Below are positions 8,788 through 18,456 of a stretch of 64,000 nt of DNA, piece after piece. The DNA comes from Saprospiraceae bacterium (lineage in GTDB: Bacteria; Bacteroidota; Bacteroidia; Chitinophagales; Saprospiraceae), in assembly GCA_021604865.1 (NCBI GenBank), contig BQJU01000002.1, positions 124,001-188,000 of the forward strand. The letters run 5' to 3'. Under the pieces are notes generated by a model, which did no database searches, was not told the origin of the DNA, and saw only the letters and a list, made by a program, of their open reading frames with translations. Position 1 is the stretch's first letter; every line of letters starts with the position of its first letter. A program made the translations under genes and the position numbers.

Positions 8788-10914
8788 TCAAATCCCAATC
8801 ATCGTCAACTGTATCCGCTTCCGTCCCCGATCAATATCCAGCACTTTTACCGTCACTTCCTGGTTAAGACTTACGACATCCGCCGGATTTTTTACAAACC
8901 GATTGGCCAGTTGTGAGATATGTACCAAGCCACTTTCCTTGATGCCAATATCCACGAAGGCACCAAAGTTGGTGACGTTGTTGATGATGCCCGGCACCAC
9001 CATTCCGATCTGAAGGTCATCAATCGTTTTTAGGTTTTCGGCAAAGTCAAATGTCTTCGCTTCGCCACGAGGATCAAGACCGGGTTTGGCTAATTCCTGG
9101 AGAATATCTTTGAGTGTAGGCAACCCTACTTCCTCAGAGACGTAAGCCTTCAAATCTATTTGACTTCGCAAGCTTTCATTTTCTATCAGTTGGGGAACCG
9201 TACACTTCAAGTCTTTGGCCATTTGTTCTACCAGGGCATAACGTTCCGGGTGCACACCAGTATTATCCAGAGGATTGGCTGCCTTACGGATACGCAAAAA
9301 ACCAGCGCATTGCTCATAGGCCTTTTCGCCCATGCGCGGTACTTTTTTCAGAGATTTCCGGCTGGAAAAAGCCCCGTTTTCGGAGCGGTAATCCACAATG
9401 TTCTGGGCTAGGGTAGGGCCCAGGCCAGAGACATGGGTGAGCAAGTGTTTACTGGCCGTATTTAGATTAATGCCAACTGCATTCACACAGCTTTCTATGG
9501 TTTGATCCAGGCTTTCCCGCAACAGGTTTTGATTGACATCGTGTTGATATTGACCTACGCCAATGGATTTTGGATCGATTTTGACAAATTCAGCAAGGGG
9601 ATCCATTAATCGACGGCCAATGGATACAGAACCCCTGACTGTCAAATCCTGATCTGGGAATTCCTCGCGGCCTACTTCCGATGCAGAATAGATGGAGGCA
9701 CCACTTTCATTGACCAAAAATAGCTGCACTGGCCTACCAAAATCCGTTTGCCGGCACACCGTCATGGTTTCTCTTCCGGCGGTACCATTGCCCACAGCAA
9801 TTGCTTCAATTTCATAGCGGCTTACCAGCGATTGCAGCGTCTTTTTAGCCATGTTCACATCGCCTTGAGGCGGATGTGGATAGATCGTAGTGTTGTGCAA
9901 CAGCTGTCCCCGCTCTGCCAGGCAGACGACCTTGCAGCCAGTTCTAAAACCAGGGTCAATGCCCATTACCCGCTTTTGGCCCAATGGGGGAGTGAGCAGC
10001 AATTGCCGAAGATTGGTCGCAAAAACTTCAATAGCTTCCAGGTCGGCTTTTTCTTTAGAAATATTGCGAAATTCCGTTTCAATAGAAGGAGCCAATAAAC
10101 GCTTGTAACTGTCATTTAATGCTTCTTTCACCTGCTCAGTTGCAGGCCCCTGACCAGATAATACCGCTTTTTCTAGCCGGTACATCACTTCTTCCTCTTC
10201 CGGACTGATAATGACTCGCAAAAAGCCTTCCTCTTCTCCCCGGCGCATGGCCAATAATCGATGTGATGGACAATTTTTCAAGGGTTCCTGATAATCAAAA
10301 TAGTCCTTGTATTTTTCCCCTTCTTCTTCTTTTCCTCTGGCCACTTTTGACTGAATAATGGCTCCTTTCCGAAAAGCAAAACGCACCTTATTCCGAATAT
10401 CCTCATTTTCATTAATGATTTCAGCGATAATGTCTCGGGCGCCTTGTAAGGCTTCGGCTATATTGCTTACTTCGTCGTTCAGGTACTGGCGTGCCAGCGT
10501 TTCAACATCCGAACGGCGCTGCTCCAACAATATTAAAGCCAGAGGATCCAACCCTTTCTCTCTGGCCACTGAAGCACGTGTTTTTCTTTTTCGTTTGTAG
10601 GGAAGATAAATATCCTCCAGTTCGGTCATTTGGAAGGTTGATTCGATGCGCTTTTGTAGTTCAGGGGTGAGTTTGCCTTGTTCATCAATGCTTTTGAGGA
10701 TAGTTTCCTTACGTTTTTCGACATCATGCAATCGTTTCTGCTCTTTTTGTATATCGGCAACCTGAACCTCATCCAATGTTCCGGTTGCCTCTTTCCGGTA
10801 GCGGGCAATAAAGGGAATGGTCGCCCCACTATTCAACAGTTCCAGTGTATTACGGACCTTATTAAAAGGCAAATTCAAGGTTTCCGCAATTAGGTTAGTG
10901 TGTTGTTCTGACAT
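8788..10914 (-). CDS. tex: Tex-family RNA-binding transcription accessory protein
   Basis: A 708-residue cytosolic protein. The N-terminal helical Tex domain contains IPFIARYRKEATG and LEDIYLPYKRKRKTRA. A YqgF-like RNase H fold spans ~320-440 (MGIDPGFRTGCKVVCL). Tandem helix-hairpin-helix motifs follow (LLTHVSGLGPTLAQNIVDYR, LKKVPRMGEKAYEQCAGFLRI). An S1 RNA-binding domain occupies the last ~75 residues (GMVVPGIINNVTNFGAFVDIG). Order and length match Tex/YhgF proteins, which bind nucleic acid and associate with transcription elongation. Stands alone between pckA and the metalloprotease. Confidence 0.95.
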   Translation of the reverse strand: MSEQHTNLIAETLNLPFNKVRNTLELLNSGATIPFIARYRKEATGTLDEVQVADIQKEQKRLHDVEKRKETILKSIDEQGKLTPELQKRIESTFQMTELEDIYLPYKRKRKTRASVAREKGLDPLALILLEQRRSDVETLARQYLNDEVSNIAEALQGARDIIAEIINENEDIRNKVRFAFRKGAIIQSKVARGKEEEGEKYKDYFDYQEPLKNCPSHRLLAMRRGEEEGFLRVIISPEEEEVMYRLEKAVLSGQGPATEQVKEALNDSYKRLLAPSIETEFRNISKEKADLEAIEVFATNLRQLLLTPPLGQKRVMGIDPGFRTGCKVVCLAERGQLLHNTTIYPHPPQGDVNMAKKTLQSLVSRYEIEAIAVGNGTAGRETMTVCRQTDFGRPVQLFLVNESGASIYSASEVGREEFPDQDLTVRGSVSIGRRLMDPLAEFVKIDPKSIGVGQYQHDVNQNLLRESLDQTIESCVNAVGINLNTASKHLLTHVSGLGPTLAQNIVDYRSENGAFSSRKSLKKVPRMGEKAYEQCAGFLRIRKAANPLDNTGVHPERYALVEQMAKDLKCTVPQLIENESLRSQIDLKAYVSEEVGLPTLKDILQELAKPGLDPRGEAKTFDFAENLKTIDDLQIGMVVPGIINNVTNFGAFVDIGIKESGLVHISQLANRFVKNPADVVSLNQEVTVKVLDIDRGRKRIQLTMIGI

Positions 10915-11082
10915 AGATTGGTGTATGGTAAATTAAGGATTTTCCGTCTCTAAATTTGTTGATAAATCAGTTTTCAGGATTGCAAAAATAGGCATTTGCC
11001 TTGATTCAACATACCAAAAATAACTTCTATTCTTGTTTTTAATTATTCGGAAATTTGTGCAAAACAGGACAGAATTAGTGGA

Positions 11083-11196
11083 GATAGTGGTCAGTTTCAA
11101 ATTGATTTAAGTGCACTACCTTCCGGAATGTATTGGTATGATTGGATTCACGAGGGACAAAATAGAGGCATAAGTGGAAAGGTCATTAAAATGTAA
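11083..11196 (+). pseudogene. Orphan relic of a T9SS type A sorting domain
   Basis: Reading from 11083 to the stop at 11196, the translation contains FQIDLSALPSGMYWYDW followed by GISGKVIKM and a stop. It is nearly collinear with the last ~35 residues of the metalloprotease 3.3 kb downstream (FQIDLSNLPSGMYWYEW ... GITGKVVKI). The frame stays open further upstream but loses the similarity, and there is no start codon, signal peptide or passenger domain. Best read as the 3' stump of a deleted T9SS gene, or the scar of a duplication or recombination. The rest of this 415-base gap (10915-11329) holds only the downstream gene's promoter. Confidence 0.8.
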
Positions 11197-11260
11197 GCCG
11201 AAGGCGAGTCAATCAATATTGTAATTGTGTAACACCGGACAAAACTAGACGTATACCAGA

Positions 11261-11291
11261 TTGGTGGTTGACATACGCTTCGTTAATTTTG
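11261..11291 (+). promoter_or_regulatory. Promoter of the T9SS metalloprotease gene
   Basis: TTG at 11261-11263, 20 bases of spacer, then TAATTTTG at 11284-11291, a full match to the Bacteroidota consensus. Predicted start near 11296, leader about 33 bases. Confidence 0.65.
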
Positions 11292-11329
11292 CCAGCCAGA
11301 TTTTAAGAACAACTTAACAATTGCAGGAA

Positions 11330-14300
11330 ATGAAAAAAACTTACTTATTGGTTCTGGCCATGATGGCTACAACTATGTTATTGGCCCAAAGCCAACAATC
11401 ACTTTGGCGTGATATTGCCGAAGTACCACAAAATGACAGCAGGGAACGTCTGGTAGAACCTAATCAATACCGTAGCCTGCAATTGGATGCAATTAGCTTA
11501 GCCCAAATTCTGGCCGATGCACCGGAGGAAGGCACTAGTTCTCAGGAAACCATTTTGGAGCTTCCTACACCAGATGGCTCAAATATGCACTTCCGGATTT
11601 GGGAATCACCCGTGATGGCACCGGGTTTAGCTGCCAGATTTCCTAAAGTAAAAACCTATATTGGAAAAGGAATAGAGGATGCAACAGCTTTGTTGCGGGC
11701 AGACCTTACGCCACAAGGATTCCATGCAATGGTACTGAGTCACCATGGTACCTGGATGGTCGATCCTTACTTTCGGGAGTCGACTTCTTATTATAAGGCT
11801 TACGCAAAAAAAGATTTCACGACATCAGAAGGGATGGTTTGTGAAGTAGAAGATGAGCACTACCGGCCTGAAGACAATAGTGGCGCTCGTGGTGACAATC
11901 CGGTAGGTACGGAGTTGCGCACTTATCGACTGGCGGTGGCTGGTTCTGGTGATTATACCAATTATCAGGGAGGCGTAGAACAGGCACTTGCTGCAATGGT
12001 TACAACTATGAATCGGGTTAACGGCTTATACGAACGCGATTTATCAGTCCGTATGATTCTAGTCGATAGCAATCACCTGGTTATTTTTACTGACCCCAAT
12101 ACTGATCCTTATTCAGGAGGTAATGGTCAGCGTATGAACCAGAACCAAGATGTGATGGATGAATATATTGGCAGCGCCAACTATGATATCGGGCATATTT
12201 TTGACCTAAGCACCGGTGGTATTGCTAATCTGCGCTCGGTATGTGACTCTGATGATAAGGGCAAAGGATTTACCGGCCGACCAAATCCGGTTGGTGATCC
12301 TTTTGATATAGACTACGTTGCGCATGAAATGGGGCATCAGTTTGGTGCCAATCATACATTTAACAATTGCGGCAATCAGGGGCCACAACCTTATGAGCCG
12401 GGTAGTGCTACTACCATTATGGGTTATGCAGGATTGTGTGGCTCCAATAATATAGCTCCTAATAGCGATGACCACTTTCACGTAGCCAGTTTTGATGAAA
12501 TGGCCCAGTTTACGCTAATGGGCGGAGGCAATGCTTGCCCTGTAAAAACCCCTACAGAAAACACCCCTCCCGAAGTAGACGCAGGACCTAGTGGTTATAT
12601 CATCCCGATTTCTACCCCATTCGAGTTAACAGCTAGTGCTGAAGATGCCGAAGGAGATTCATTGACTTATTGCTGGGAACAATTTGATTTGGGCCCATTA
12701 ACACCATTGGGTCAACCCAGTGGCAATGCGCCGGCATTCCGGTCCTATTCCCCAAACCCCAGCCCCACCCGTGTATTTCCCCGGATGATCAACATTCTCA
12801 ATAATAATTCTACCATTAATGAAGTTTTGCCTACCTACTCACGGGATATGACCTTTCGGGTTAGCGTTCGCGATAATCATGGTTTTGGAGGTGGCGTTGA
12901 TTGGGACAAAATGTCCTTGAGCGCTACTCAGCAGGCAGGCCCCTTCCGGGTTTTATCACAAGCTACAGCTACAGCCTGGATTGCCGGTACTTATGTCGCC
13001 ATTGAGTGGGATATTGCGAATACGGATTTGGCGCCCGTTAATGCTTCTGAAGTAAACATTTTCCTTTCGGATGAAGGCGGTTATAATTATCCGACCCTTC
13101 TCGCTGAAAATACGGCTAATGATGGTTATGAAGTTGTCTTCATTCCGGAAGATATCGCCGGACAGGATTTCAGAGTAAAAGTAAAAGGTGCAGGCAATGT
13201 ATTTTTTGATTTGAATAACGCACCTATCAGTATTCAGGCACCTACGGAGGCAGGGTTTTCCTTGTTTCCAGTAACGCAAAGAATCCCTCTTTGTGCACCA
13301 GAAACCGCTACTTTTTCTTTTTACTCTTCTGCTTTTCTCGGATTCGAAGAATCTTTGACCTTGACTGTGGATGGATTACCGGAAGAACTGACGGTTCAGG
13401 TGTCTCCGGAATCACCTACACCTCCTGAAATTTTTGATGTAAAGGTTAGTAATACAGCTGGTGTTGCTACGGGCATTTATGATTTTCAGGTGACAGCCAC
13501 CGGAAGTACAGGGAGTCAAACCTTTAATCTCCGGCTGGAAATTTATTCGGGGGTGGCTGAAACTATTGTTTTAGTGGAGCCGGTAGATGGCGCAGAAAAT
13601 GTGTCTACACTGCCTAGTTTTGCCTGGGAGGCCGACGCGAATGCTAATAATTATACACTGGAAATTGCCAATACACCGGATTTTAGTGATATTTTTTATA
13701 CTCAATCTGGAATTGAGGGTACTGCTTTTGACCTGGATGCTCCATTGGTGGATAGTACGTTGTACTTCTGGCGGGTAACTGGTGCTAACCAGTACTGTGG
13801 GTCTGGTTCCTCCTTAGCTGCGGGGAATTTCACTACTGAGTCTATCGATTGTATCATTTTTCAGCCTATAGATACTCCGGTTGTTTTCAACCAATTGCCC
13901 TTTATCTTCTCCAAGATTGAGGTGCCTGACAACCTGACCATTCGGGATGTAAACCTTCGGAATATTAAGGGGAATTATTTCCCCATAGAAGAGCTATCGT
14001 TTCAATTGCGTACGCCTGCCAGTGTAACATTTGATCTGATTCCAAATATGTGTGGCAATTCAGCAGCCTTTGATCTAAATTTGGATAATGAAGCGGCTCA
14101 GGAAGTACCTTGTCCCTACGATGATGGTGGAACTTATCGTCCACAGGAATCCTTCAGCCCTATTTATGGTACAGATGCAGCAGGTACCTGGCGATTGATC
14201 ATTTTTGACAGTGGCAGCCAGGGACAATTGGAAAATTGGGAACTGGAAATTTGTCACCCCAGAGCGATCGTCAATTCAACCGAAGACGCGCAGTTGACTC

Positions 14301-14548
14301 ATCAATTGAAAGTTTATCCAAATCCCGCTACTGACCTTTTGAATGTAGTGTTGGAATCTCAAAGTAGGGTAGCCTCACAGTTTCGATTGATAGACCTTAA
14401 TGGACGTGTATTGCAGACCATAGATTTGGATGGCGGAAATGATCATTTTCAGATTGACCTTAGTAACTTGCCTTCTGGAATGTATTGGTACGAATGGTCG
14501 GAAGCCGGGAAAAGTAGTGGAATAACTGGAAAGGTAGTGAAGATTTAA
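11330..14548 (+). CDS. Secreted reprolysin-like zinc metalloprotease with P-domain and T9SS type A signal
   Basis: A 1072-residue secreted protease. An in-frame TTG lies 9 bases upstream, but ATG at 11330 begins a normal signal peptide (MKKTYLLVLAMMATTMLLA). Residues 332-342 are the metzincin zinc site HEMGHQFGANH, and TIMGYAG ~30 residues later is the Met-turn, so it should be an active M12B/M43-like endopeptidase. Ig/fibronectin-like domains follow (~420-800). A proprotein-convertase P-domain is at ~840-985 (GTDAAGTWRLIIFDSGSQGQLENWELEI). The last ~75 residues are a T9SS type A sorting domain (VYPNPATDLLNV ... KVVKI). Probable role: digestion of external protein. The promoter is visible just upstream and a terminator downstream. 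Confidence 0.92.
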   Translation: MKKTYLLVLAMMATTMLLAQSQQSLWRDIAEVPQNDSRERLVEPNQYRSLQLDAISLAQILADAPEEGTSSQETILELPTPDGSNMHFRIWESPVMAPGLAARFPKVKTYIGKGIEDATALLRADLTPQGFHAMVLSHHGTWMVDPYFRESTSYYKAYAKKDFTTSEGMVCEVEDEHYRPEDNSGARGDNPVGTELRTYRLAVAGSGDYTNYQGGVEQALAAMVTTMNRVNGLYERDLSVRMILVDSNHLVIFTDPNTDPYSGGNGQRMNQNQDVMDEYIGSANYDIGHIFDLSTGGIANLRSVCDSDDKGKGFTGRPNPVGDPFDIDYVAHEMGHQFGANHTFNNCGNQGPQPYEPGSATTIMGYAGLCGSNNIAPNSDDHFHVASFDEMAQFTLMGGGNACPVKTPTENTPPEVDAGPSGYIIPISTPFELTASAEDAEGDSLTYCWEQFDLGPLTPLGQPSGNAPAFRSYSPNPSPTRVFPRMINILNNNSTINEVLPTYSRDMTFRVSVRDNHGFGGGVDWDKMSLSATQQAGPFRVLSQATATAWIAGTYVAIEWDIANTDLAPVNASEVNIFLSDEGGYNYPTLLAENTANDGYEVVFIPEDIAGQDFRVKVKGAGNVFFDLNNAPISIQAPTEAGFSLFPVTQRIPLCAPETATFSFYSSAFLGFEESLTLTVDGLPEELTVQVSPESPTPPEIFDVKVSNTAGVATGIYDFQVTATGSTGSQTFNLRLEIYSGVAETIVLVEPVDGAENVSTLPSFAWEADANANNYTLEIANTPDFSDIFYTQSGIEGTAFDLDAPLVDSTLYFWRVTGANQYCGSGSSLAAGNFTTESIDCIIFQPIDTPVVFNQLPFIFSKIEVPDNLTIRDVNLRNIKGNYFPIEELSFQLRTPASVTFDLIPNMCGNSAAFDLNLDNEAAQEVPCPYDDGGTYRPQESFSPIYGTDAAGTWRLIIFDSGSQGQLENWELEICHPRAIVNSTEDAQLTHQLKVYPNPATDLLNVVLESQSRVASQFRLIDLNGRVLQTIDLDGGNDHFQIDLSNLPSGMYWYEWSEAGKSSGITGKVVKI

Positions 14549-14573
14549 AACAGAATATAAAGTATAAAGTAAT

Positions 14574-14614
14574 AGGCCTTTAGTCAAATTTATCGACTAA
14601 AGGCCTTCTTTTAT
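14574..14614. terminator. Terminator after the metalloprotease, usable from both sides
   Basis: AGGCCTTTAGTC (14574-14585) pairs perfectly with GACTAAAGGCCT (14595-14606), followed by TCTTTTA. The gene on the other strand ends at 14634, so the same stem can serve both converging transcripts. Confidence 0.75.
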
Positions 14615-14633
14615 CCCTTTAAAGGGGTATCTT

Positions 14634-15806
14634 TTAGTTCAATAACTCGTAAATCCCAGCAATACCCTGGCCACCACCAACACAGGCGGTTACCATTCCG
14701 TATTTCTGGCCACGTCGGCGCATTTCACTGAATAATTGAGTAGACAGCTTAGCTCCGGTACAACCCAATGGGTGTCCCAATGCAATGGCTCCACCGTTGA
14801 CATTGACGATATCCGGATTGAGGCCTGCTTCCTGAATGACTGCTAAAGATTGAGCAGCAAAGGCTTCATTGAGCTCGATCTGATCAATATCAGCCAGTTT
14901 CAAATTGGCCTGTTGCAGTGCCTTTGGAATAGCAACGCAAGGCCCAATGCCCATATATAGCGGATCAACACCTCCTACAGAGCAGGAAACCAAGCGTGCA
15001 ATGGGTTGCAAATTTAACTTTTTAACCATCTCTTCACTCACCACCAGTGTAAAGGCAGCACCATCGGAAGTTTGAGAAGAGTTGCCGGCAGTAACGACTC
15101 CACCATTAGCAAAAGCAGGGCGTAATTTGGCCAAAGCTTCCATTGTAGTTTCCCGGCGTACACCCTCATCCGTATCAACCGTATGCTGACTAGTTACTCG
15201 TTTGTTGTCTTTTACAAAAACGTCTTCTACGGTTACTGGTACAATTTGATCTGTGAATTTGCCTTCATCAATGGCTTTAGCAGCCTTCATGTGAGAGTTG
15301 TAAGCAAACTCGTCGGCTTTTTCCCGGCTGATGTTGTACTTTTTGGATACAGCTTCGGCGGTGATGCCCATGCTCACCAAATAATTGGGCGTTTCACTAG
15401 CTACTTTATAGCTGGGTGCCAATTTATATCCCGTCATGGGAATCATGCTCATATTTTCGGTTCCACCTGCGATATACATATGTCCCATGCCAGCCTTGAT
15501 TTTGGCCACAGCAATGGAAATAGTCTCCAGGCCTGAAGCGCAGTAACGATTGACGGTCATGCCTGGAACTGGTTTGCCCAAAGCCCTTACAGAAATCTGG
15601 CGTCCGATCTGAAAACCTTGTTCTCCTTCAGGATTAGCACAACCAACGATAACATCATCAATCAAATTAGGGTCAACACTAGGCGTTTGTTCCATCATGT
15701 ATTTGACCACATCTACTGCCAGGTCATCAGAACGGTAATTGCGAAATCCACCGCGTTTGGCTTTTCCTACGGCGGAGCGATATGCTTTTACGATATATGC
15801 GTCCAT
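14634..15806 (-). CDS. fadA: Acetyl-CoA acyltransferase (3-ketoacyl-CoA thiolase)
   Basis: A 390-residue thiolase for the last step of beta-oxidation, cleaving 3-ketoacyl-CoA with CoA. The frame is open 40 codons further upstream, but ATG at 15806 starts the conserved MDAYIVKAYRSAVGKA. Active-site residues are present: nucleophile Cys89 in NRYCASGLE, His near 346 in LGHPLGCTGAK and the second Cys near 376 in TACVGGGQG. Length is typical. It follows the FadN-type gene by 49 bases on the same strand, forming a two-gene fatty-acid degradation operon. An acyl-CoA dehydrogenase is not in the window. Confidence 0.95.
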   Translation of the reverse strand: MDAYIVKAYRSAVGKAKRGGFRNYRSDDLAVDVVKYMMEQTPSVDPNLIDDVIVGCANPEGEQGFQIGRQISVRALGKPVPGMTVNRYCASGLETISIAVAKIKAGMGHMYIAGGTENMSMIPMTGYKLAPSYKVASETPNYLVSMGITAEAVSKKYNISREKADEFAYNSHMKAAKAIDEGKFTDQIVPVTVEDVFVKDNKRVTSQHTVDTDEGVRRETTMEALAKLRPAFANGGVVTAGNSSQTSDGAAFTLVVSEEMVKKLNLQPIARLVSCSVGGVDPLYMGIGPCVAIPKALQQANLKLADIDQIELNEAFAAQSLAVIQEAGLNPDIVNVNGGAIALGHPLGCTGAKLSTQLFSEMRRRGQKYGMVTACVGGGQGIAGIYELLN

Positions 15807-15855
15807 CTTTGTTTTTAATTTTATCAACTTTAAAAATCCGTTGAAACGGGTGTTT

Positions 15856-18249
15856 CTAATTGCGCAAAGGCTTATTCGTTTGCAGCATGTGTTGGATGCG
15901 TTCGAGCGTCTTTTGCTCGCCAGCAAGACTTAGAAAAGCTTCTCTTTCTACATCCAATAAATACTGCTCAGAAACTTTTTGACTACCCGTAAGATCACCA
16001 CCACAAAGTACAAAAGCTACCTTTTTCGCGATCTTGATATCATGTTCTGAGGCATAGTTACCAAGTTTCAACTCGTTGGCAGCTGTATAAAGGGCTCCCA
16101 GACCAGTCCGTCCGAGTACGGTAATGTCTTCCCGCTGAATAGGCTGTGTATAATCAGGAGCCAATTCAAGTACTTTCTTTTTAGCTTCTGCAATATTTCT
16201 CTTTACATTTACCACTACTTCATCCCGGGAATGTAAGAGGTAGCCATGATTGAAAGCTTCATGAGCAGAAGTGGCGACAGAAGCCATCGCAATGGTTTTG
16301 AATTTCTCAATCAGTGTTGGAATCTGAATATCACCTTCAAAGAAAGAGTCAGAAGCCCTCAATGCAAATTCTTTAGTTCCACCACCGCCGGGAATTACGC
16401 CAATTCCGACCTCTACCAATCCAATGTAGGATTCTGCTGCACAAACAGCTGCGTCACAGTGCATCAACGTTTCACAACCGCCACCAAAAACGTAACCCTG
16501 TGTGGCTGCTACTACCGGGATTGCCGAATACCGACAGCGCATAGTGGTTTGCTGAAATAGGTTTACTGCAAAATTGAGTTGATCAAATTCACCTTGATAC
16601 GCCAGTTGCGCAATCAACATCAAATTGGCACCAACCGAAAAATTAGTTGCGTTATTGCCAATAACCAATCCATTCCAGGAGCCTTCTTCTGCCAGGCGAA
16701 TGCTTTCATTGATTCCGGAAAGTACCCCTTCACCTATGGAATTGTGTGGGCTTGTAAATTCGAGACAAAGCACACCATCTCCAATATCATGTAAGCTTAC
16801 ATCGCTGTTTTTTAACACGGGTGTCTGATCCCGGTAATTATCCAGAATGATAAAGGATTCTGTACCAGGAATCGTTTTATACGTTTTACTAGTGATGTCG
16901 TAATACTTTCTGACACCACCTTCTCTTTTGTAAAAAGAATTTTTGCCATCAGCGACCATGGTTTTTACCCAATCAGCGACCTTTTCTCCCCGTGCTTCTG
17001 CTTCCTCAATGCCTGTTTTGATGCCGATAGCATCCCAGTATTCAAATGGTCCCATTTCCCAGGCGTAACCCGCTTTCATGGCATCATCAATACTATATAA
17101 GGTGTCCGTGATTTCAGGAATACGGTTGGAAACATAGGCGAAAAGCCCCAGCAGTGATTTGCGGATCAATTTCCCTCCAGAGTCTTCGGCTTTGAATAGC
17201 GCCTGAATCCGTTTTTTCAGATTGTCGACCTGTTTGGCAACCTTAAGGCTTGGCAATTCTGATCGCTGAGAAGGTTCGTATTCGAGCGTTTCCAAGTTTA
17301 GAGAGAGGATAACCGGGCGGCCATTGGCATCTCTTTCTCCGGTCTTTTTATAAAAACCCTGTCCCGTTTTATTACCCAGAAATTTATTGTCTAACAAAAA
17401 ATTGAGATAATCGGGCACTTCAAAGGTTCCGGCCTGCTCATCATCAGGACAATTTTCCTTGATGCCATCAATGACTTTGGCAGCAGTATCATGCCCTACC
17501 AGGTCTCCGAGGCGGAAAGTACCCGTTTTAGGTCTTCCCAGAGCCGGACCGGTCAACTTATCAACTTCCTCTATTCGCAAGCCGAGTTCGGCCGTCAATT
17601 GATAAATTTTAGCCATGGCATAAACCCCAACTCTATTGCCAATAAAGGCAGGTGTATCTTTGCAAAGTACGGTTTGTTTGCCCAGGTAGATATCACCGTA
17701 TTGCATAAAGAAATCAGTGACTTCTTGCTTGGTTTCATCAGTTGGAATGATTTCCAACAAACGCAGATACCGTGGTGGATTGAAAAAGTGAGTGCCACAA
17801 AAATGCTGACGAAAATCTTCACTCCGGCCTTCCAGCATTAGGTGAATAGGGATACCCGAAGTATTCGAACTCACCAAAGAACCTTGTTTGCGGTGTTGGT
17901 CGACTTTAGCAAATACCTGCTTTTTGATATCCAGGCGTTCTACTACAACTTCAATAACCCAGTCGCAATCAGCTATTTTTTTTATATCATCATCAAAGTT
18001 CCCCGTTTTAATACGGGAAGCGAAGGCTTTGTCATATAACGGCGCCGGTTTGGATTTAAGAGCAGCCTTCAAGGCTTGGTTGACAATGCTGTTACGTGCA
18101 GCAGGATTACTCTTTTCCTCTTCCTTTAAATCGAAGGGAACGATGTCCAGCATTAGAACTTCCAGACCAATGTTGGCAAAATGACAAGCTAGCCCGGACC
18201 CCATTACTCCAGAACCCAGTACCGCTACTTTTTTAATTCTTTTACTCAT
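15856..18249 (-). CDS. fadN: FadN-type 3-hydroxyacyl-CoA dehydrogenase / enoyl-CoA hydratase
   Basis: A 797-residue bifunctional beta-oxidation enzyme. The NAD-binding dehydrogenase half comes first (VAVLGSGVMGSGLACHFANIG, residues 8-28; SSNTSGIPI ~150; HFFNPPRYLRLLEI ~173) and the crotonase-fold hydratase half last (VFGGGCETLMHCDAAVCA, then GLVEVGIGVIPGGGGTKE, ~590-640). This domain order is that of FadN (Bacillus, Bacteroidota) and the reverse of E. coli FadB. First gene of the operon with the thiolase. A TAGCTTTG promoter element and a perfect palindrome lie ~120 bases upstream, suggesting repression when fatty acids are absent. Confidence 0.94.
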   Translation of the reverse strand: MSKRIKKVAVLGSGVMGSGLACHFANIGLEVLMLDIVPFDLKEEEKSNPAARNSIVNQALKAALKSKPAPLYDKAFASRIKTGNFDDDIKKIADCDWVIEVVVERLDIKKQVFAKVDQHRKQGSLVSSNTSGIPIHLMLEGRSEDFRQHFCGTHFFNPPRYLRLLEIIPTDETKQEVTDFFMQYGDIYLGKQTVLCKDTPAFIGNRVGVYAMAKIYQLTAELGLRIEEVDKLTGPALGRPKTGTFRLGDLVGHDTAAKVIDGIKENCPDDEQAGTFEVPDYLNFLLDNKFLGNKTGQGFYKKTGERDANGRPVILSLNLETLEYEPSQRSELPSLKVAKQVDNLKKRIQALFKAEDSGGKLIRKSLLGLFAYVSNRIPEITDTLYSIDDAMKAGYAWEMGPFEYWDAIGIKTGIEEAEARGEKVADWVKTMVADGKNSFYKREGGVRKYYDITSKTYKTIPGTESFIILDNYRDQTPVLKNSDVSLHDIGDGVLCLEFTSPHNSIGEGVLSGINESIRLAEEGSWNGLVIGNNATNFSVGANLMLIAQLAYQGEFDQLNFAVNLFQQTTMRCRYSAIPVVAATQGYVFGGGCETLMHCDAAVCAAESYIGLVEVGIGVIPGGGGTKEFALRASDSFFEGDIQIPTLIEKFKTIAMASVATSAHEAFNHGYLLHSRDEVVVNVKRNIAEAKKKVLELAPDYTQPIQREDITVLGRTGLGALYTAANELKLGNYASEHDIKIAKKVAFVLCGGDLTGSQKVSEQYLLDVEREAFLSLAGEQKTLERIQHMLQTNKPLRN

Positions 18250-18352
18250 TAGTAAGAAATAGGATTTGGTTGGTTATTAGAAGGATAAATTTTACCTCGA
18301 ACTCAATATTTTAAAACAAAACAAATAATGGCCTGCTTAGTTTGGTTCCAGG

Positions 18353-18370
18353 TTAGCGAATTTTCGCTAA
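18353..18370. promoter_or_regulatory. Palindromic candidate operator at the fadN transcription start
   Basis: TTAGCGAATTTTCGCTAA has perfect 8-base arms with a 2-base centre. On the minus strand it begins ~5 bases after the TAGCTTTG minus-7 element, so it would cover about +1 to +18 of the fadN mRNA, a classic repressor position. The MarR-type gene 1 kb away is a candidate binder; this is not shown by sequence alone. Confidence 0.5.
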
Positions 18371-18375
18371 TTACA

Positions 18376-18383
18376 CAAAGCTA
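18376..18383 (-). promoter_or_regulatory. fadN operon promoter, minus-7 element TAGCTTTG
   Basis: Reverse complement CAAAGCTA at 18376-18383 matches TAnnTTTG exactly. No clear TTG at minus-33. Predicted start near 18370, leader about 120 bases. Confidence 0.5.
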
Positions 18384-18456
18384 CAAAAAATGCCTAATTA
18401 TTTGTAGCAGGGGCTGTAATTTTAATTCACTCTGATGTTTAACGTCAGTGTAATAT

